A DNA stretch of 64,000 nucleotides from Amaurobius ferox (taxonomy: Eukaryota; Arthropoda; Arachnida; Araneae; Amaurobiidae), in contig OX578134.1 of the NCBI GenBank assembly GCA_951213105.1, forward strand, positions 143,311,778-143,375,777, in the 5' to 3' direction. The notes below the pieces were generated by a model, which saw only the letters and a list, made by a program, of their open reading frames with translations, searched no databases and was not told where the DNA came from. Positions 36,026-48,098 of the stretch are shown here, one piece after another (position 1 is the first letter of the stretch; each line of letters opens with the position of its first letter). The position numbers and the translations under genes were made by a program.

Positions 36026-38044
36026 ACTAGGCGAATACCCGTTGAAAGTCAAAACTCTCACAATAAGCAACCTCTTTCCCAATTACGTGAATTTTTGAAT
36101 AATTCGATTTTTCCAGTGAAGCTATTTAACTCAGTGGTCCGTACCAAATTTCAAATATCTGTTTCACTTTAGACAATGTATTTCTCATTTTCGCAACCAA
36201 TTGAATAAAGTGTGCGGCATCCATAAATAGCAAATATTAGAAAGTTCAAATTATACACTTCATTTCTATTTAACTTTCTACCTTTGCATATTTTTAAAGT
36301 CTATATCTTATTGCAAAGTCTGTTCACATTTTGAACGTTTTGACGTGGAGCATCCATTAAATGAACATTTTTGAAAAATACGATTTTCTCAGATTTTATC
36401 GATTTACTGACCCTCGTATCAAATTTCAAGTCTTTATCTCTCAATTCGCCTTTCGAACGTCTTGCTGTAGAGCATTCTCCTCCTCTATAGAACATTTTTG
36501 AAAAATTCAATTTTTCCAGAGGGTATTATTGAACGATTGACTTGTGCACCAAATTGCAAGACTCTATCTCACATAAAAAGGTGTTCTTAATTTATTCGGC
36601 AAATCGAATATTTCAGCTTGCAGCACCCCTAAAGTATCATATTATGGAGGAGAAATGGAATTGTACAGATTCTTTTTTTCCATCTACGTACCATTATGTG
36701 GAATTTAAAGTCTGTATCTTGTCTCGAAGTGTGGTTTTCTATCATTTCACTTTTCGAACTCTTCTGTGTGGTGCACCCACCCCCTTAAATAAAATGTATG
36801 AAAAATTCTATTCATCTTGGCTTTTTATCAAATGATTAACCCAGGTACAAAATTTCAAACCTCTATCAAATTTAAAAGGGTACGTTTCTCATTTACTTGT
36901 CAAATGAACATTTTAATGTGCGACACCCCCCTGAAGTTGCAAATATTGAAAAACACCAGTTATACACTTTCTTTCGAATTATCTACTCATACAAGAAATG
37001 AGAAGTCTCTATCCCATCACGAAATATGCTTTTTCTATCATTTCATTTTTCGAACGTTCTTGTGTGGATAATCCACTCTTGTAAATGGACATTTTTGAAA
37101 AACTGTATTCTTCTTGGGTTCATTATCAGATTCTTGGCTCATATACCAAATATCAAGCTTCTATCATATTTTAAAAGGGGCGTTTCTTATTTATTCGGAA
37201 AATCGGACATTTTGATGTGCGGAACCCCTAAAGCAGAAGATATTGGAAAACCAAAACTGCACACATTCTTCCTCTCGACATATCTACCCGCACACCAAAT
37301 ATCACGTATCTATCTCATCCTGAATCATATATTTTTATCATTGAACTTTTAGAATATTTTTCTCTGGAGTACCCCCCCCCCCTCCTTGAACGAACATTTT
37401 TGAAAAACTCTATTGGGGGGGGGGGGGGTAGTAGTACTAAAGTAGAACAATTGGAAAATAAATATTACACACATTCTTTCATTTGACCTATCTACTAGTA
37501 CAACAAATTTAAAGTCCCTATCTCATTCGAAAACATGTTTTTTTATCATTTAACCTTTCGAACGTTTTTCTCTAGAGCACCCCATTTAACGAGCATTTTT
37601 GTAAAGCTCTATTCGTCTTGGGCATTTTATCAAATGATTAGCCAATACACTAAATTTCAAGCCTCGATAAAATTTAAAGGATACGTTTCTCATTTATTCA
37701 GCAAATCAAACATTTTGGTGTGCGGCACCACCTAAAGTAGCAAATATTGAAAATCTGAAATTACCCAAGTTCTTCCTTTCTAACGATTTACCTATATTTC
37801 AAATTTCAAGTCTCTATCTCATCGTAAATCCTGTTGTTCTCACTTTTCGAACGTTTTGGTGTGGAGCACCTACCTCTTCTATAGAACATTTTCGAAATAT
37901 ACTATTTTTCCAGGGGTTCTATTGAACGATCGACCAGTGTACCAGATTGCAGGTCTCTATTTATCTATCCATTCGGAAAAAGCCACAAAAGGCGTGACAG
38001 ACAGTCGGACATATAGACAGACAGACACTTGGCAATTAGTATAC
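36026..38044 (+). repeat. Family C element C3
   Basis: Starts actaggcgaatacccgttga seven bases after the end of C2, so two elements lie head to tail. Ends ggcgtgacagacag..gacacttggcaattagtatac. It contains about thirteen ~150-bp units of two alternating types, one with accaaatttgaagtc..tctatctcatc and the other with accaaatttcaagcc..tctatca.atttaaaag. Homopolymer runs of C and G at 37370-37380 and 37415-37428 may contain assembly errors. Confidence 0.75.
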
Positions 38045-38049
38045 TATAT

Positions 38050-39600
38050 ATATATATATGTATAGATTCAAAATAGAGATACCGCTTTTTTATTCCATAT
38101 TTTAATTATCCTGACTCTATAGTTTCAAATAGAGATTATATACGTATATAAGTTTAAAAATATGAATACAGTATTTTACATACTATTAAATAAATATTAA
38201 TTGTTCTTGCAAATCGCCTGATGACCAACCTGACGTACGTACCTACAACACCTGAAAATTTAATAGCATGTTTTATATACATAGCTAAAGAAAATACAGA
38301 TTTAAAAATATTTTCCAATTCACTCCGTAGTCTAAAAAATTATTAAAAGTTTTATACTAATAATTTTTCGTTAGTTATTAAATAAAAATATTAAACCTAT
38401 TGTTCTGGCGTGCATATTATAAATTTAACATCATTTATCTGAAATTCAGTTTTCTAAACCTTTGTGCATAATTTAAAAATTAAGCAATCATTTTTAAATT
38501 TTCTAAATAAAATATTATAATAATACTTCAAATAAATTAATGAACACATTAATGTAAAAATATATTAATTGTTTAATTAATAATTATTATTTCAAAATTT
38601 TATAATATTTATTTTTTAAATATTTGATTAATTATTGATTTTTTGACTAAATGTATTACTTTTTAATTATTTATTTAATTAATGCATTTTAAATACAGTC
38701 AACTCTCAAGTTAAATTTGCTTATTACAAAAGGTCAATCAGAGAAAACATTATTTTCTCTTGTGTCACATTTACATGGCTTATACGCATTTAACTTGTGA
38801 GTTGATGAGTTATGAGAAAAACATATGTGATAAAATGTTACGTCTCTATGACGTACATAAAATTTTATTTAAAAAAACATTATTATTAGCAATTTTCAAA
38901 GTCGCCTTTTCACACAATAAATGTGTTAAGTTCAAAAGAAATATCGACTCTAAAACTAAGTCATTAACTCAAACTAAACAGAAGGTTCTAAACTAAAAAC
39001 GAAATTAGATTCAAAATCAAATGAGTGACCTACAGTAGTTTTTATGTTTCCATTTTATTTTGAAACGTTTCGATATTTGAGATAATATTTTAACTTGAAC
39101 CAGGAAAATGAGTTTCTCTCAATAACTGGAAAGACGAATTCTTTAACTTTCTTTTCTAGTTTTCAATATGGCAGTTTTGCAGAAAAGAATATTCTTTTAA
39201 TTAAAAATAACGCGTCGTGATCCAAAAAGTTACGGATATGGAGTCTCTTGAGGAGGTAATTCCGAACTTCCAAACCGGTTGAACTTGAAGAGAGGGCATT
39301 TATTGATATTTTTGAAACATCCTTTAAAATTATAAAGCTTTAAACGTAGACATAAATGCTTTAGTTACTCTCTTAATTAAGGATGGAAAAGTAGGAAGAA
39401 GGTATTGAATGTTACAATTTTGTTTAGCAACAGTATATTTAAATGTTGTATTCGAATATGACACAAATTAAATTTTGAAGATTCTTCAAAGATATAGAAT
39501 TTTCGTAAAGTTGGTGACATTTTTGTTAATTTGGCGATATTTTTCAATCGGTAACATTTTACAAAAATTAAAAAACAGACAGAGATGGTATTTTCTTAAA
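38050..39600. other. Very AT-rich stretch with decayed family D fragment
   Basis: 38050-38850 is extremely AT-rich with no feature. About 38850-39280 is a diverged family D copy: cgactctaaaactaagtcattaac, gtgacctacagtag, acgtttcgata, tttaattaaaaataacgcgtcg and agttacggatatgga follow the family D order. The 78-codon frame at 38760-38996 overlaps this repeat and is not supported. Confidence 0.5.
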
Positions 39601-39610
39601 TAGGATTATA

Positions 39611-40141
39611 CAGGGTGTCCCAAAAACATTGACCTCAGCTTTTATTTCTTAAATATTGATATTTGGGGTTTATGATTTCTTAAAATTTTCTACACAGTGT
39701 AGATACTTCTGTACCAATAAATATCAAAGTTATTATTTAATTATGCAATCATTGTTTTCTTTCGTAATTTGTGTATGAATCCTGAAACGCGATCGGCCGA
39801 TATAATTTTTCCCCTCTGAGAATCCATGTCGATGCATCGAAAAGTGGTTTAAGTCAGAATTATTGTTTTTTCATACCTCTGGGACTTTTTATGATAAAAT
39901 GCTGAAATTTTGTATATCACCTTATTAGTGCCTGGCGACATTTTACTCATTGGAATAGTTTTTGTACGGGGGCCGTATAAAAATTTAAATTTTGTTTTGC
40001 TGAAACCTTTATGCAATTGAAAATTTTAATCGATTTCATAAAATTCTGCACCTTTTCTACGCAATTTTTTAATTTATTTAATATGTCTAAGATCAATATT
40101 TAAGGAATAAAACCCGAGGTCAATATTTTTGGGACACCCTA
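39611..40141. mobile_element. Mariner-type MITE, 531 bp
   Basis: The left end cagggtgtcccaaaaacatt, continuing to gacctc, and the right end gaggtcaatatttttgggac followed by accct are inverted repeats of about 27 bp with few mismatches. TA flanks both sides (39609-39610 and 40142-40143), the Tc1/mariner target. CAGGGTGTCCCAAAAA is a common mariner-type terminus. The interior has no transposase. It probably depended on a related autonomous element not present in this window. Confidence 0.8.
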
Positions 40142-40144
40142 TAT

Positions 40145-41015
40145 ATTAGAACTTAACACATTACATTGAGAGGAAACAAAGCGAAAACAAATTTTAATAA
40201 ATACATAATACGTGGAGCTTGAGAGGTCATTTTACCTCCATGGTATGTTCACAATCGACGAACTTTGCCACAAGAAGAAAATGACATTTTCAAATTTTGA
40301 AATTTAATTGTTTCTTCATAAATCCTAAAACACGGCTATGTTAAGCTGGATGGTTTTGTTAAACGATTGTACAACATTACTAAGCATGGCCTCGTAACCC
40401 AATAGTTTGTTTCTCAACTTTGATATTAAATGCTTTATCTTTTATGTTTTTAACTTCGCCTCCCTTAGATATAACTTGGAAGAATTTGACTTCAATAATC
40501 TGAATTCGAAGATCGATATTTAAAATTCGGCTTTCGTCATAATATGCAACTAGGTGAGTTTTATAAACGTTCCAAATTTCGCTCAAATGGGCCAGATGGT
40601 TGATGAAAAACATCGTCAGCAACAGAAACATATTTTAGTCGACTGTAAGGAAGTTCTGCTCATACCATGCTGACCTTTATTAATAAATAAACAATTACAC
40701 ATGAACAGTTAAAGCTAAACCTAGACTATATATAAAAACCGAATAATTTTTACCGGAATCAAAATCATCTCTCAACAGACACACCTACTCACTTTAGAAA
40801 AATTAGAAACTGCAGTCATTTCTAACGTTTTCCTAGATTCAAACGTAATCCATTTTGTGTTTCTAGATTTACATAAATCAACGTTTAGCATTAATATTGC
40901 CAAAATTCCTAAAAATATTAAATCGGATGTATTAATATTTGCTTAACGATATATCATTATTCATAACAAAAGTATTTTTCTCAACTTGGAAAGGCTTGCT
41001 TAGATGAAATTCGAG
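40145..41015. other. Stretch with one family F copy, no gene
   Basis: About 40650-40830 is a second copy of the family F repeat described at 25990 (agctaaacctagactatata, accggaatcaaaatcatctc, cacctactcactt). An 83-codon minus-strand frame at 40380-40631 has no motif. Nothing else is recognised. Confidence 0.5.
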
Positions 41016-41019
41016 AAAT

Positions 41020-43710
41020 AAATAATTATCTCTTCAAGATTAACAGTCTCTAGAAATATTTAAATGAATCGTTCGATATCTCTTCTTTGTCACCTTTTCT
41101 CAAAGTAGAAGATTAGAGATGAAACAAAATATCGAGACTCCTAGACTAAGAGTCATTAACACCAGCGAAAATAAATCCACTCGGCAAAAAGCTATAATGA
41201 CTCCGATAACAAAGAAATGTTTCTACCTACAGCCTTTTTTAGGTTGACATTTAATTTGAACACATTTCGATGTATACGGCAATGTGTCACCTTAAGTCGG
41301 GAAACTTCATTACTTCATGAAGCCTAATTGCTCTCCAAACAAGAAAAACGAATGGCTTATCTTCAATTTTCTTTATGTATTTTGCAGTAAGGCAGTTCTT
41401 CAGGAGAGAGTATTTTCTTTAATTAAAAATAAACGTGTCGTGAGGAAAAGAATTACGAATATGGATCCCGTTTTGGTGAAACTTTCTCGCTTTTCAGATC
41501 ATTTTAATTTAGAGAGAAATGATTTATGGATAATATTGAACTTTTTTGTAGGATTACAGATTGGATTTTAGATAAAAGTATTTAATTTGAATTTCATTTT
41601 ATTAGAGAGAAAATGCGTACGTGGAAATAAAAAAATTATATTAATTTCATTGGTTTTTATTAAGGCTTTTATACGATTTTTGTGAGGTTAAACTTTCACA
41701 TAAAACTTTTCGAATTTTTACAAACGTTCTGTACATAATTATACAATTGTAACCCTATAAATATATTTTTGCATTTTAAGTTTCTTAGTAAAATATTATA
41801 AACAAGAAATGTTTGAAGGTGATTTTATATGGTCCTGACTGGTGTATATATTTTATGATCGATGGAACTATAAAGTCATTATATTCTGTTTTGCACACTA
41901 ATTTCGTACAGTTATACGGATTTCCGGAGAAATCGCAAGTAACATCTACAGAACCGGAAGTTGAAATCCTTAGTTAACCTCTTATCATCTGCGAAATTTG
42001 ATGTAAAAACCCTATCAGCCATCATCTAAGCCCCATCTTTAGTCAATCCTGAAAAATAGATGTTACAAGAAAAACGTAATTTCTTTTGTCGGAACTGTCC
42101 TCTTTAGAAAAAGAAGTCAAAATACATAGTGAGATTCCCTATCCCTCGGTAGAATTTAACGCAAAAATTTATATAAATCACCGTCTAAGGTCAATATATA
42201 GCCCTAACAGCATTTTTTTTTCACAGTGGCGTAAAATTTACGTCACACTGTGACTTTGGGACGTCGCACTACATGTCGGCAAATATCATATTGAGGACAC
42301 AACGAAGTCATTTTGGACATTTTCATGGTCGTTTGCGACGTCCCATATTAACTTGTTTGTGACGTCACATTGCAATTGTCCCGCCTGTTCAAACGGTTGC
42401 TCGAGTCCTTCGGATGAGTCGGACGGCCTGGGTCTTCAACATTGCAATTGTCATTGTAATGTCGTAACATTGTTACGCGTTAATTAAATTGTTGAAACGT
42501 CACAGAATATAGTCACAATAAAGTTACAAAGTTACTAATACATAACGTCGCATAGAAGTCACAAATATGATGTCACATTGTGACCTAGATATCACGTGAC
42601 TAGAACGTAACTGTCACACATGTGGCGAACTTTGCTGTGAGAGAGCCGATTAAAAAATATGTTTTAAGGAAAATATCTTAAATGGAAAGAGAAAAGATCA
42701 GGAAGTAGAAATCGCTAGTGTATTCCTTCCTACTCTCTGAAACTTAATGCTGAATACATATCTCATTTAAGCATTCATCATTTACGCTCTTTCTATAGCC
42801 GATTCTGAGAAATATTTATTTCAAGGAAAAGGACAGTTTTGGAGTGGAAATGGGAAAATGGCGGAAGTGGAAAACTTTAGTAAATCTCTCGACCCTTTCT
42901 GGAATTTAATGCTAAATCCAAATTAATCATCATTTAAGATCTAATGTGCCAATCCTGTGAAATGTGTTTGAAGGAAAATTTTTGATCCGGATGTAGTAAA
43001 AAACCTTGAAAGGAATTCCGTAGTTAACCTCTATCCATCCAAAATATGATATTGAATACATATCAGGTGTCATCTAAGCTCTTTGTATAGTCGATCCTGA
43101 AAAATAATAGATATCTTGTTTTAGGAAGATGGAAATTTTTTAATCGGAAATGACTTTCTCAAGAACCAGAAGCAGAAATCCTCAGTGAGATCCCCTTCAA
43201 AATATAATGCTGAATCCATATTAATTATTATCAAAGCTCTATCTATAACCAATCCTGTAAAACAGAAGCTTCAATAAAAATTGGTGAAGCAAAAATGGCA
43301 AAGAAACCGGAAGCAAAATTGTTTGGTGGTGATCTCTATCTACTTCAGAATTTGATAGAGCTGAATCTTTATCAACAACCATCTATGCTATATTTATAGT
43401 TAATCTTTAAAAATAGATGTTTCAGGGAAAACATAATTGTTTGAACTGGAAAATAAGAAACGGAAGTAAAAGTATTTAGTGAACCCTTCCTTACCTAATT
43501 TGAAATTTGATGCTGAATCTATATCCGTCGTCATCATTTAATTGCAATTTAATGTATATACTGAGAAATAGAGGCTTCAGATATTATAGTAGCCAAATAT
43601 ATGGTACATTTGATTGTTGCCAATCATGCTGATTACAGACACACACACAGACGTTATCTCAATTCACTTGAAACTATTTTACTTACCATGAAGTGATATG
43701 TCGATGTCTT
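41020..43710 (+). repeat. Family D element, copy D3 with tandem tail
   Basis: The body (about 41020-41700) repeats all D1/D2 landmarks. The tail (about 41935-43680) contains about seven units of 130-170 bp built around accggaaNNNgaaatcNttagt, aatttgatgctgaatccatat, catcatttaagctct and aatcctgaaaaatagatg. It ends with ttgccaatcatgctgattac, a CACA tract and tgaagtgatatgtcgatg, as D2 does. The tail is interrupted by a 418-bp GTCAC-rich segment at 42222-42639. Confidence 0.65.
42222..42639. mobile_element. GTCAC-rich insertion, possible MITE
   Basis: This segment interrupts the family D tail and differs sharply in composition. Its left end is an imperfect palindrome (tcacagtggcgtaaaa / tttacgtcacactgtga), and cacag/ctgtg bracket the whole segment. 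gtcac and its complement recur more than ten times. A GC-rich core at about 42385-42440 contains cgagtccttcggatgagtcg, reminiscent of a conserved SINE-type block. The class of element is unknown. Confidence 0.45.
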
Positions 43711-43712
43711 TT

Positions 43713-44100
43713 ATATATATATATATATATATATAAGATTAATCAATATAAATAAAATTGAAAATTTGTCTGTCTGTATGTCTGTCTCAACATCACGGGA
43801 GAACGGTTGATACGAATTTAATGACATATTGTGGGTTGCCTTGGAATAGCCCCACTTTAATTTTTTTCTAGTTTCTAGGACCAAGGGTTACCTAGATATT
43901 AATTATAAACGCACAATTAAACCTTCCAGAAAGATAGCATTATGCAGAGGATCTTTTTTCCGCCAATTTTTCTGAAGAAAATGATATCATGTCGCTTAAC
44001 AACAGATTTAAATCCAAGGTGTTCATGTGCAGACGATTTATATTAAATATTTTTCGATATAAATAATAAAGATATGCATATAAAATAAATTTCACCGTTA
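43713..44100 (+). repeat. TA microsatellite and TCTG-led dispersed repeat
   Basis: A (TA)n run at about 43713-43735 is followed by ataaataaaattgaaaa, a tctgtctgtatgtctgtct tract, acgggagaacggttg and tagccccactt. The same order occurs at about 60700-60880. Likely a dispersed non-coding family related to the 2043 copy. Confidence 0.5.
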
Positions 44101-44149
44101 TTAAATTTTCAACTGGAATATATCAAACCATGATCTTCAGGTTTAAACA

Positions 44150-44354
44150 TTATTATTATTATTGATATATTCGGGGATTATTGATTCGTGAATTATTGAT
44201 ATTTTCAATTTAATACGTTTTTGTCTTATTTTGGCAAAAATTGTTGAAACTCCTATATTGTTCGTAGTACGGGTACTCTTTTACAAATGCAAGGGCATAT
44301 CTTCTAATCTATGAGAATATAAGTAGTACAAGTATACTGGCATATATTTTGACA
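44150..44354. repeat. Dispersed repeat flanking the Tc1 element
   Basis: Segments with attattgatattttcaat, ttgtcttattttggcaaa, gtagtacgggtaNtctt and ggcatatattttgaca occur here, at about 46915-47130, at 47135-47330 and around 61320-62470. The Tc1 element at 44357-46905 appears to sit inside one member of this family, because ggcatatatt abuts both of its ends. Confidence 0.5.
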
Positions 44355-44585
44355 TACACTCATTTCCAAAAGTTAAGCATAATTCGTTAAAATGTGAAAA
44401 ATTCAGAGTTAATATGGATAGAATTGTTCACAATCAGTTGTGGAGAATCGTGGGATGGAAATAAATTATTGTGCATATGAAAACATTTTAATCGACGTAG
44501 ACATGCGCAAAACACCAGTCAGCTGGGGTAGAATTTCGCAATTGCTGTGGTACGGAGTTTTGTTAACAATCAAAAAGAACGAAAT

Positions 44586-46670
44586 ATGTCACAAAGAAGC
44601 CAGCTGGACATATTTTTGAAGGCACGGATTATTGATATGCTGGAATCCTGTCGATCCCAAACCGAAGCGTATCGAATTTTGAATGTGCCTCAGTGTAAGA
44701 TCTCCAGACTGTAGCAGAGGTTCCAAACCACTTAAGATCTTACACTACGACCAGTACCAGGTTGGCCAATGATAACAACAGCTCTGGAAGACCGATATCT
44801 GGTGATAACTACGCGACATCAGAGGAACCGTTCTTCCACACATCTGAATTCAGCCCTGACAGCTGCCACAGGACTCACTGTTCCGCGACATGTTTACATG
44901 AGACTAAGACACTGGTACGTGGAAAAACCACACGTCCAGTAAGGACGCTAAGTAGGCCGGTTTCGTAAAGGGAAGTAAATTAAAATGCACTTTACAAGAA
45001 ACTAAAATGAAGAGACACATTTTAAAACAAAAAGAAATAAACATTTATTTTGCGATATCCATTATTAACATCTGAGCAAGTCAACAATTCCACAATTATT
45101 GTTTAATATTCCAGTACTCATAACAACCCATTTAATTTTACAATTATGCATTTATATCCAGAAAACCATTATTAGTAACACCTCGTGACATCCTACTTTA
45201 CCTATTGGATAAAATGTCCCACTTACAATATTTAATTCAAATACTGACAATTTCTTTTATCACATTTTGCCTTACGTGTGAAATACATTTCCCACAAGCA
45301 TCATTAAATTCAACAAAGCTTTCAATAATCATAACGCTAGCCTAGCTTGACAGAGAAAGGGAGAGAGAGAATTTCACAATAGGCCTTCGTGCAAGATACA
45401 TGTAAGGAAATAGCCTACCTCGGTCATCACTGTCGACCCGGGCTTGTCGGCGGCTCGTAGCGGCTTTCTCCGATGGGCTCCGTGTCCATGATTGTCGCGC
45501 TTGCGACCTCCTTTCAGCACCGTTCAAATTCCACTCCTCGTTCGATTTTCAAATTTTTAAAGTTTTAAGTCTCACTCCGTCTCTCCCCTATCTCTAAGGC
45601 CCCCCAGTCTGTCATTAATCCAGTAAATATATAAACTCCGCTTTCCGGCTGTCTTACTGGCCAAAGCACACCTTGAAATATCAGATCTTTGAGTTTTTTT
45701 TTTTTTTTTGTGCAGAGAGTTCTCTCGGATATTTTCCTATGTCCATGTGAAAATTAATTGACCTCTCGGGTCAGGAAGTTCAACCCTTTCCGTTTGTCAT
45801 AGCACCTAATGCTGACTTGAATATGAGAAGCCCCCTCTTCCTTTCTCGAACCACGTCCGGTCCAGCTGCATTATACATATTGTCTCGCTGTAAGAGGGAC
45901 CATCTTCTTAGGTCTTGTTTCGCCTTTCAAAACAGCAATGTTACATTGGGATTGCAAATCACAATATAACAGACACGTTTGTTTCTATGCCAGATGACCA
46001 GCAGTTTGTATCCCTCTGACGTCTGCTGAAAAACGCGCGCGGTTACAGTGGCGATTGGAACATCGGCAGTGGAGTGGAAAACAGTGTGGCAATTATATGT
46101 TCAGTAACGAGTCCAGGTTTAGCCTGTAAACTGATTCTCATCGTACCACTATCTGGAGAGAACGTAGAACGCGTTTTCACCCGGGAACATCACGGAAAGG
46201 CAACGTTTTCCGTTTGGGGAAGTTATGATCTGGGCAGGCATCATGATGGACAGCAGCTCAGACCTCTACATTTTTGACACGGGGCAGGTTACTGGTCAAA
46301 GATACACAGAGGAAGTATCTGAGCCTATTGTTCGATTGTTTCGAGGTGCTGTTGGTTCTGATTTCATATTCATGGATGATAACTCGCCTCCGGACCGTGC
46401 AGCCTTGGTCGACGACTTCTTTCAAACTGAAAATATCCACCATATGCTAACTTTCCTGATCTGAATTAAATAGAGCATGTGTGGGATATGCTAGGGAGAC
46501 ATCTGGCAGTCCTTAGCTATCCACAAAGCTCCGCTCCGGGATTGAAAACTGCTCTCCGTGAGGTTTGGAACTCTTTGAGCACACAACTCATCCAAACCCT
46601 CATCTGAAGTATGGGAATTCGTTGAGCAGCATGCGTGGCTAACCGAGGTCCCCTCACATTGTATTAAACT
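44586..46670 (+). pseudogene. Tc1-family transposase, inactivated
   Basis: The N-terminal DNA-binding part begins at ATG 44586 (MSQRSQLDIFLKARIIDMLE), has a stop where a Trp-type codon is expected (near 44713), and continues to MRLRH. The reading then resumes at 45977 beyond the LTR with VCFYARWPAVCIPLTSAEK. The DDE core follows: FSNESRFSL near 46100-46126 has Asn for the first catalytic Asp; FIFMDDN near 46364 keeps the second; DLN-stop-IEH near 46460 keeps the Glu but has a stop in place of the family Pro. At least one frameshift lies near 46215. This transposase would cut and paste Tc1 DNA in the nucleus if intact; here it cannot. Confidence 0.9.
44913..45971 (-). mobile_element. Solo LTR of a retrotransposon, 1059 bp
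   Basis: Inserted in the Tc1 gene and flanked by an exact 5-bp duplication, GACAC (44908-44912 and 45972-45976). Ends are TG...CA. Joining the flanks restores the Tc1 reading frame across the site, which proves the insertion boundaries. The minus strand reads TGTTATATTG at its start, with a TATA-like word (gtttatatattt) near 45630 and AATAAA near 45050, so minus is the likely transcriptional sense. Only one LTR is present, the expected product of recombination between two LTRs. The superfamily (Gypsy or BEL) cannot be told from the LTR. GC-rich stretches at 45420-45560 contrast with the surroundings. Confidence 0.85.
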
Positions 46671-46914
46671 GCAGCATGATATTGTTTTAATCATTCTGTT
46701 TCACTGAGGTTGACACTCGTATTGTGACTCTTTTTCTTTCAGTCCTTTTCTTTGAATAATAAAAGTCGTTATTATCCTAATTTTGCATTGTTTACTTCTT
46801 CTATAACCCTATTACACTCGCATACCGCGCTTCCTTCCATTCCGATGAAGATTTCCGGAAATTTTCACATAAACAGCAACTATGCTTAACTTTTGGACAT
46901 GGGTGTATATTGGC

Positions 46915-47330
46915 ATATATTGGAATCAATTACGGCTTTCTGGGTTAAGGATTGTGGGGATTATTGATATTTTCATTCTATTATGTCATCTGTTTTATTT
47001 TGACAAACATTTTTGAAACTCATATTGCAATACGGATAATATTTTGCTATACACGGGCATATTTTTTAATCTATGACAATATAAATAGTACGGTTATATT
47101 TTAAAATACAATTTTTGCGCTTTCATTTTGGCATATATTGAAATTAATTACGGTTTTTAGGTTTAAAGGTTATGGGATTATTGATATTTTCAATATTTTG
47201 GCAAAGATTTTAGGAACTCATATGTAGTAGTATGTGTAATCTTCTAATACACGGGTTTAACTTCTAATATTCGCGAATATAATTAGTACGGGTCCCATAC
47301 AATTTTAGCGCTTCTATTTTGCATCTATTG
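46915..47330. repeat. Dispersed repeat right of Tc1, two units
   Basis: Two units, each with ggcatatattgRaat(c/t)aattacgg followed by ggattattgatattttca and tttttNgaaactcatat, lie at about 46912-47125 and 47135-47330. See the entry at 44150. Confidence 0.5.
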
Positions 47331-47334
47331 ATTC

Positions 47335-48090
47335 AGTTTCATATTTCTAGTAAATCTGTTTACAAACGCGACATTGACGGGACTGAATTTCAAAAGGAGC
47401 TTATAGTTGAGTTCACTATAAACAAGTTTGACATAAAAAAAGAGCTTGAAGGATATAACGAAGAGTACGACTCTGAATAATTTGTTGTTGAATAATAAGT
47501 TTCCGAATATGAATTTCGGCAGCATTGTCCCATATTTAGGAACTGTATGTTATAACCAGACCGTCCGACCAGTGTCCCAGATCGTCCAACCTATCCGAAT
47601 ATATAAGGCACCTGTTTGAATAGCCAGAAAATGCCACCCAATTTAGATCATAACCCAGAGTGCGTGGCATTCACAGAAAACACGCACTCGTTCCCCTACA
47701 TCCAACGTCTCGGAGAGATTTTCGAACTTATAAATTTAATGTGATCGTACTCCGAATAGACCGAATTTATTAAAGTTTGTCGTTTTCTACGTCGAACAAC
47801 ACAGAGAACTTCTATAGCGAAACTGTAAACTACCGAAACCGCTATTGCGTTTGGAAGAAGTTTGTGGCTTCCTCTATTGATCGACGCAGAACTACAATCG
47901 ATAAGCTAAGGATAGAAATCAAGATATGAATTTCTATCCAAATTGATAGAAAATGATATAGGGTGAAAAGTTAGAGACGAAACGAAATTTATCTACGTAC
48001 AGACACTTCCTAATCATTGAACGTATTAATAGCTATTACTCTAATTCTAAACTTTTACAAAATACAAAATAATTGTTGAAATGCAAAACA
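47335..48090. other. Stretch with no supported gene
   Basis: 47335-47525 has a 66-codon minus-strand frame without motifs. About 47950-48010 is a small family D remnant. A more GC-balanced segment (47550-47900) shows no recognisable protein in either strand. Confidence 0.45.
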
Positions 48091-48098
48091 ATAAAAAA

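Larger units (their letters stand above)
44357..46905 (+). mobile_element. Tc1-type transposon with an LTR insertion
   Basis: Left end cactcatttccaaaagttaa and right end (other strand) cacccatgtccaaaagttaa form an inverted repeat that continues through gcata. TA flanks both ends (44355-44356 and 46906-46907), the Tc1/mariner target duplication. Removing the 1059-bp LTR and one 5-bp duplication leaves about 1485 bp, normal for a Tc1 element. The transposase gene inside is dead. Confidence 0.88.

Noticed and set aside
42395..42430. GGATGAGTCGGAC as a hammerhead ribozyme core
   Set aside because: The invariant CTGATGA and GAAA cores are not present in the right places; only a partial, rearranged resemblance.
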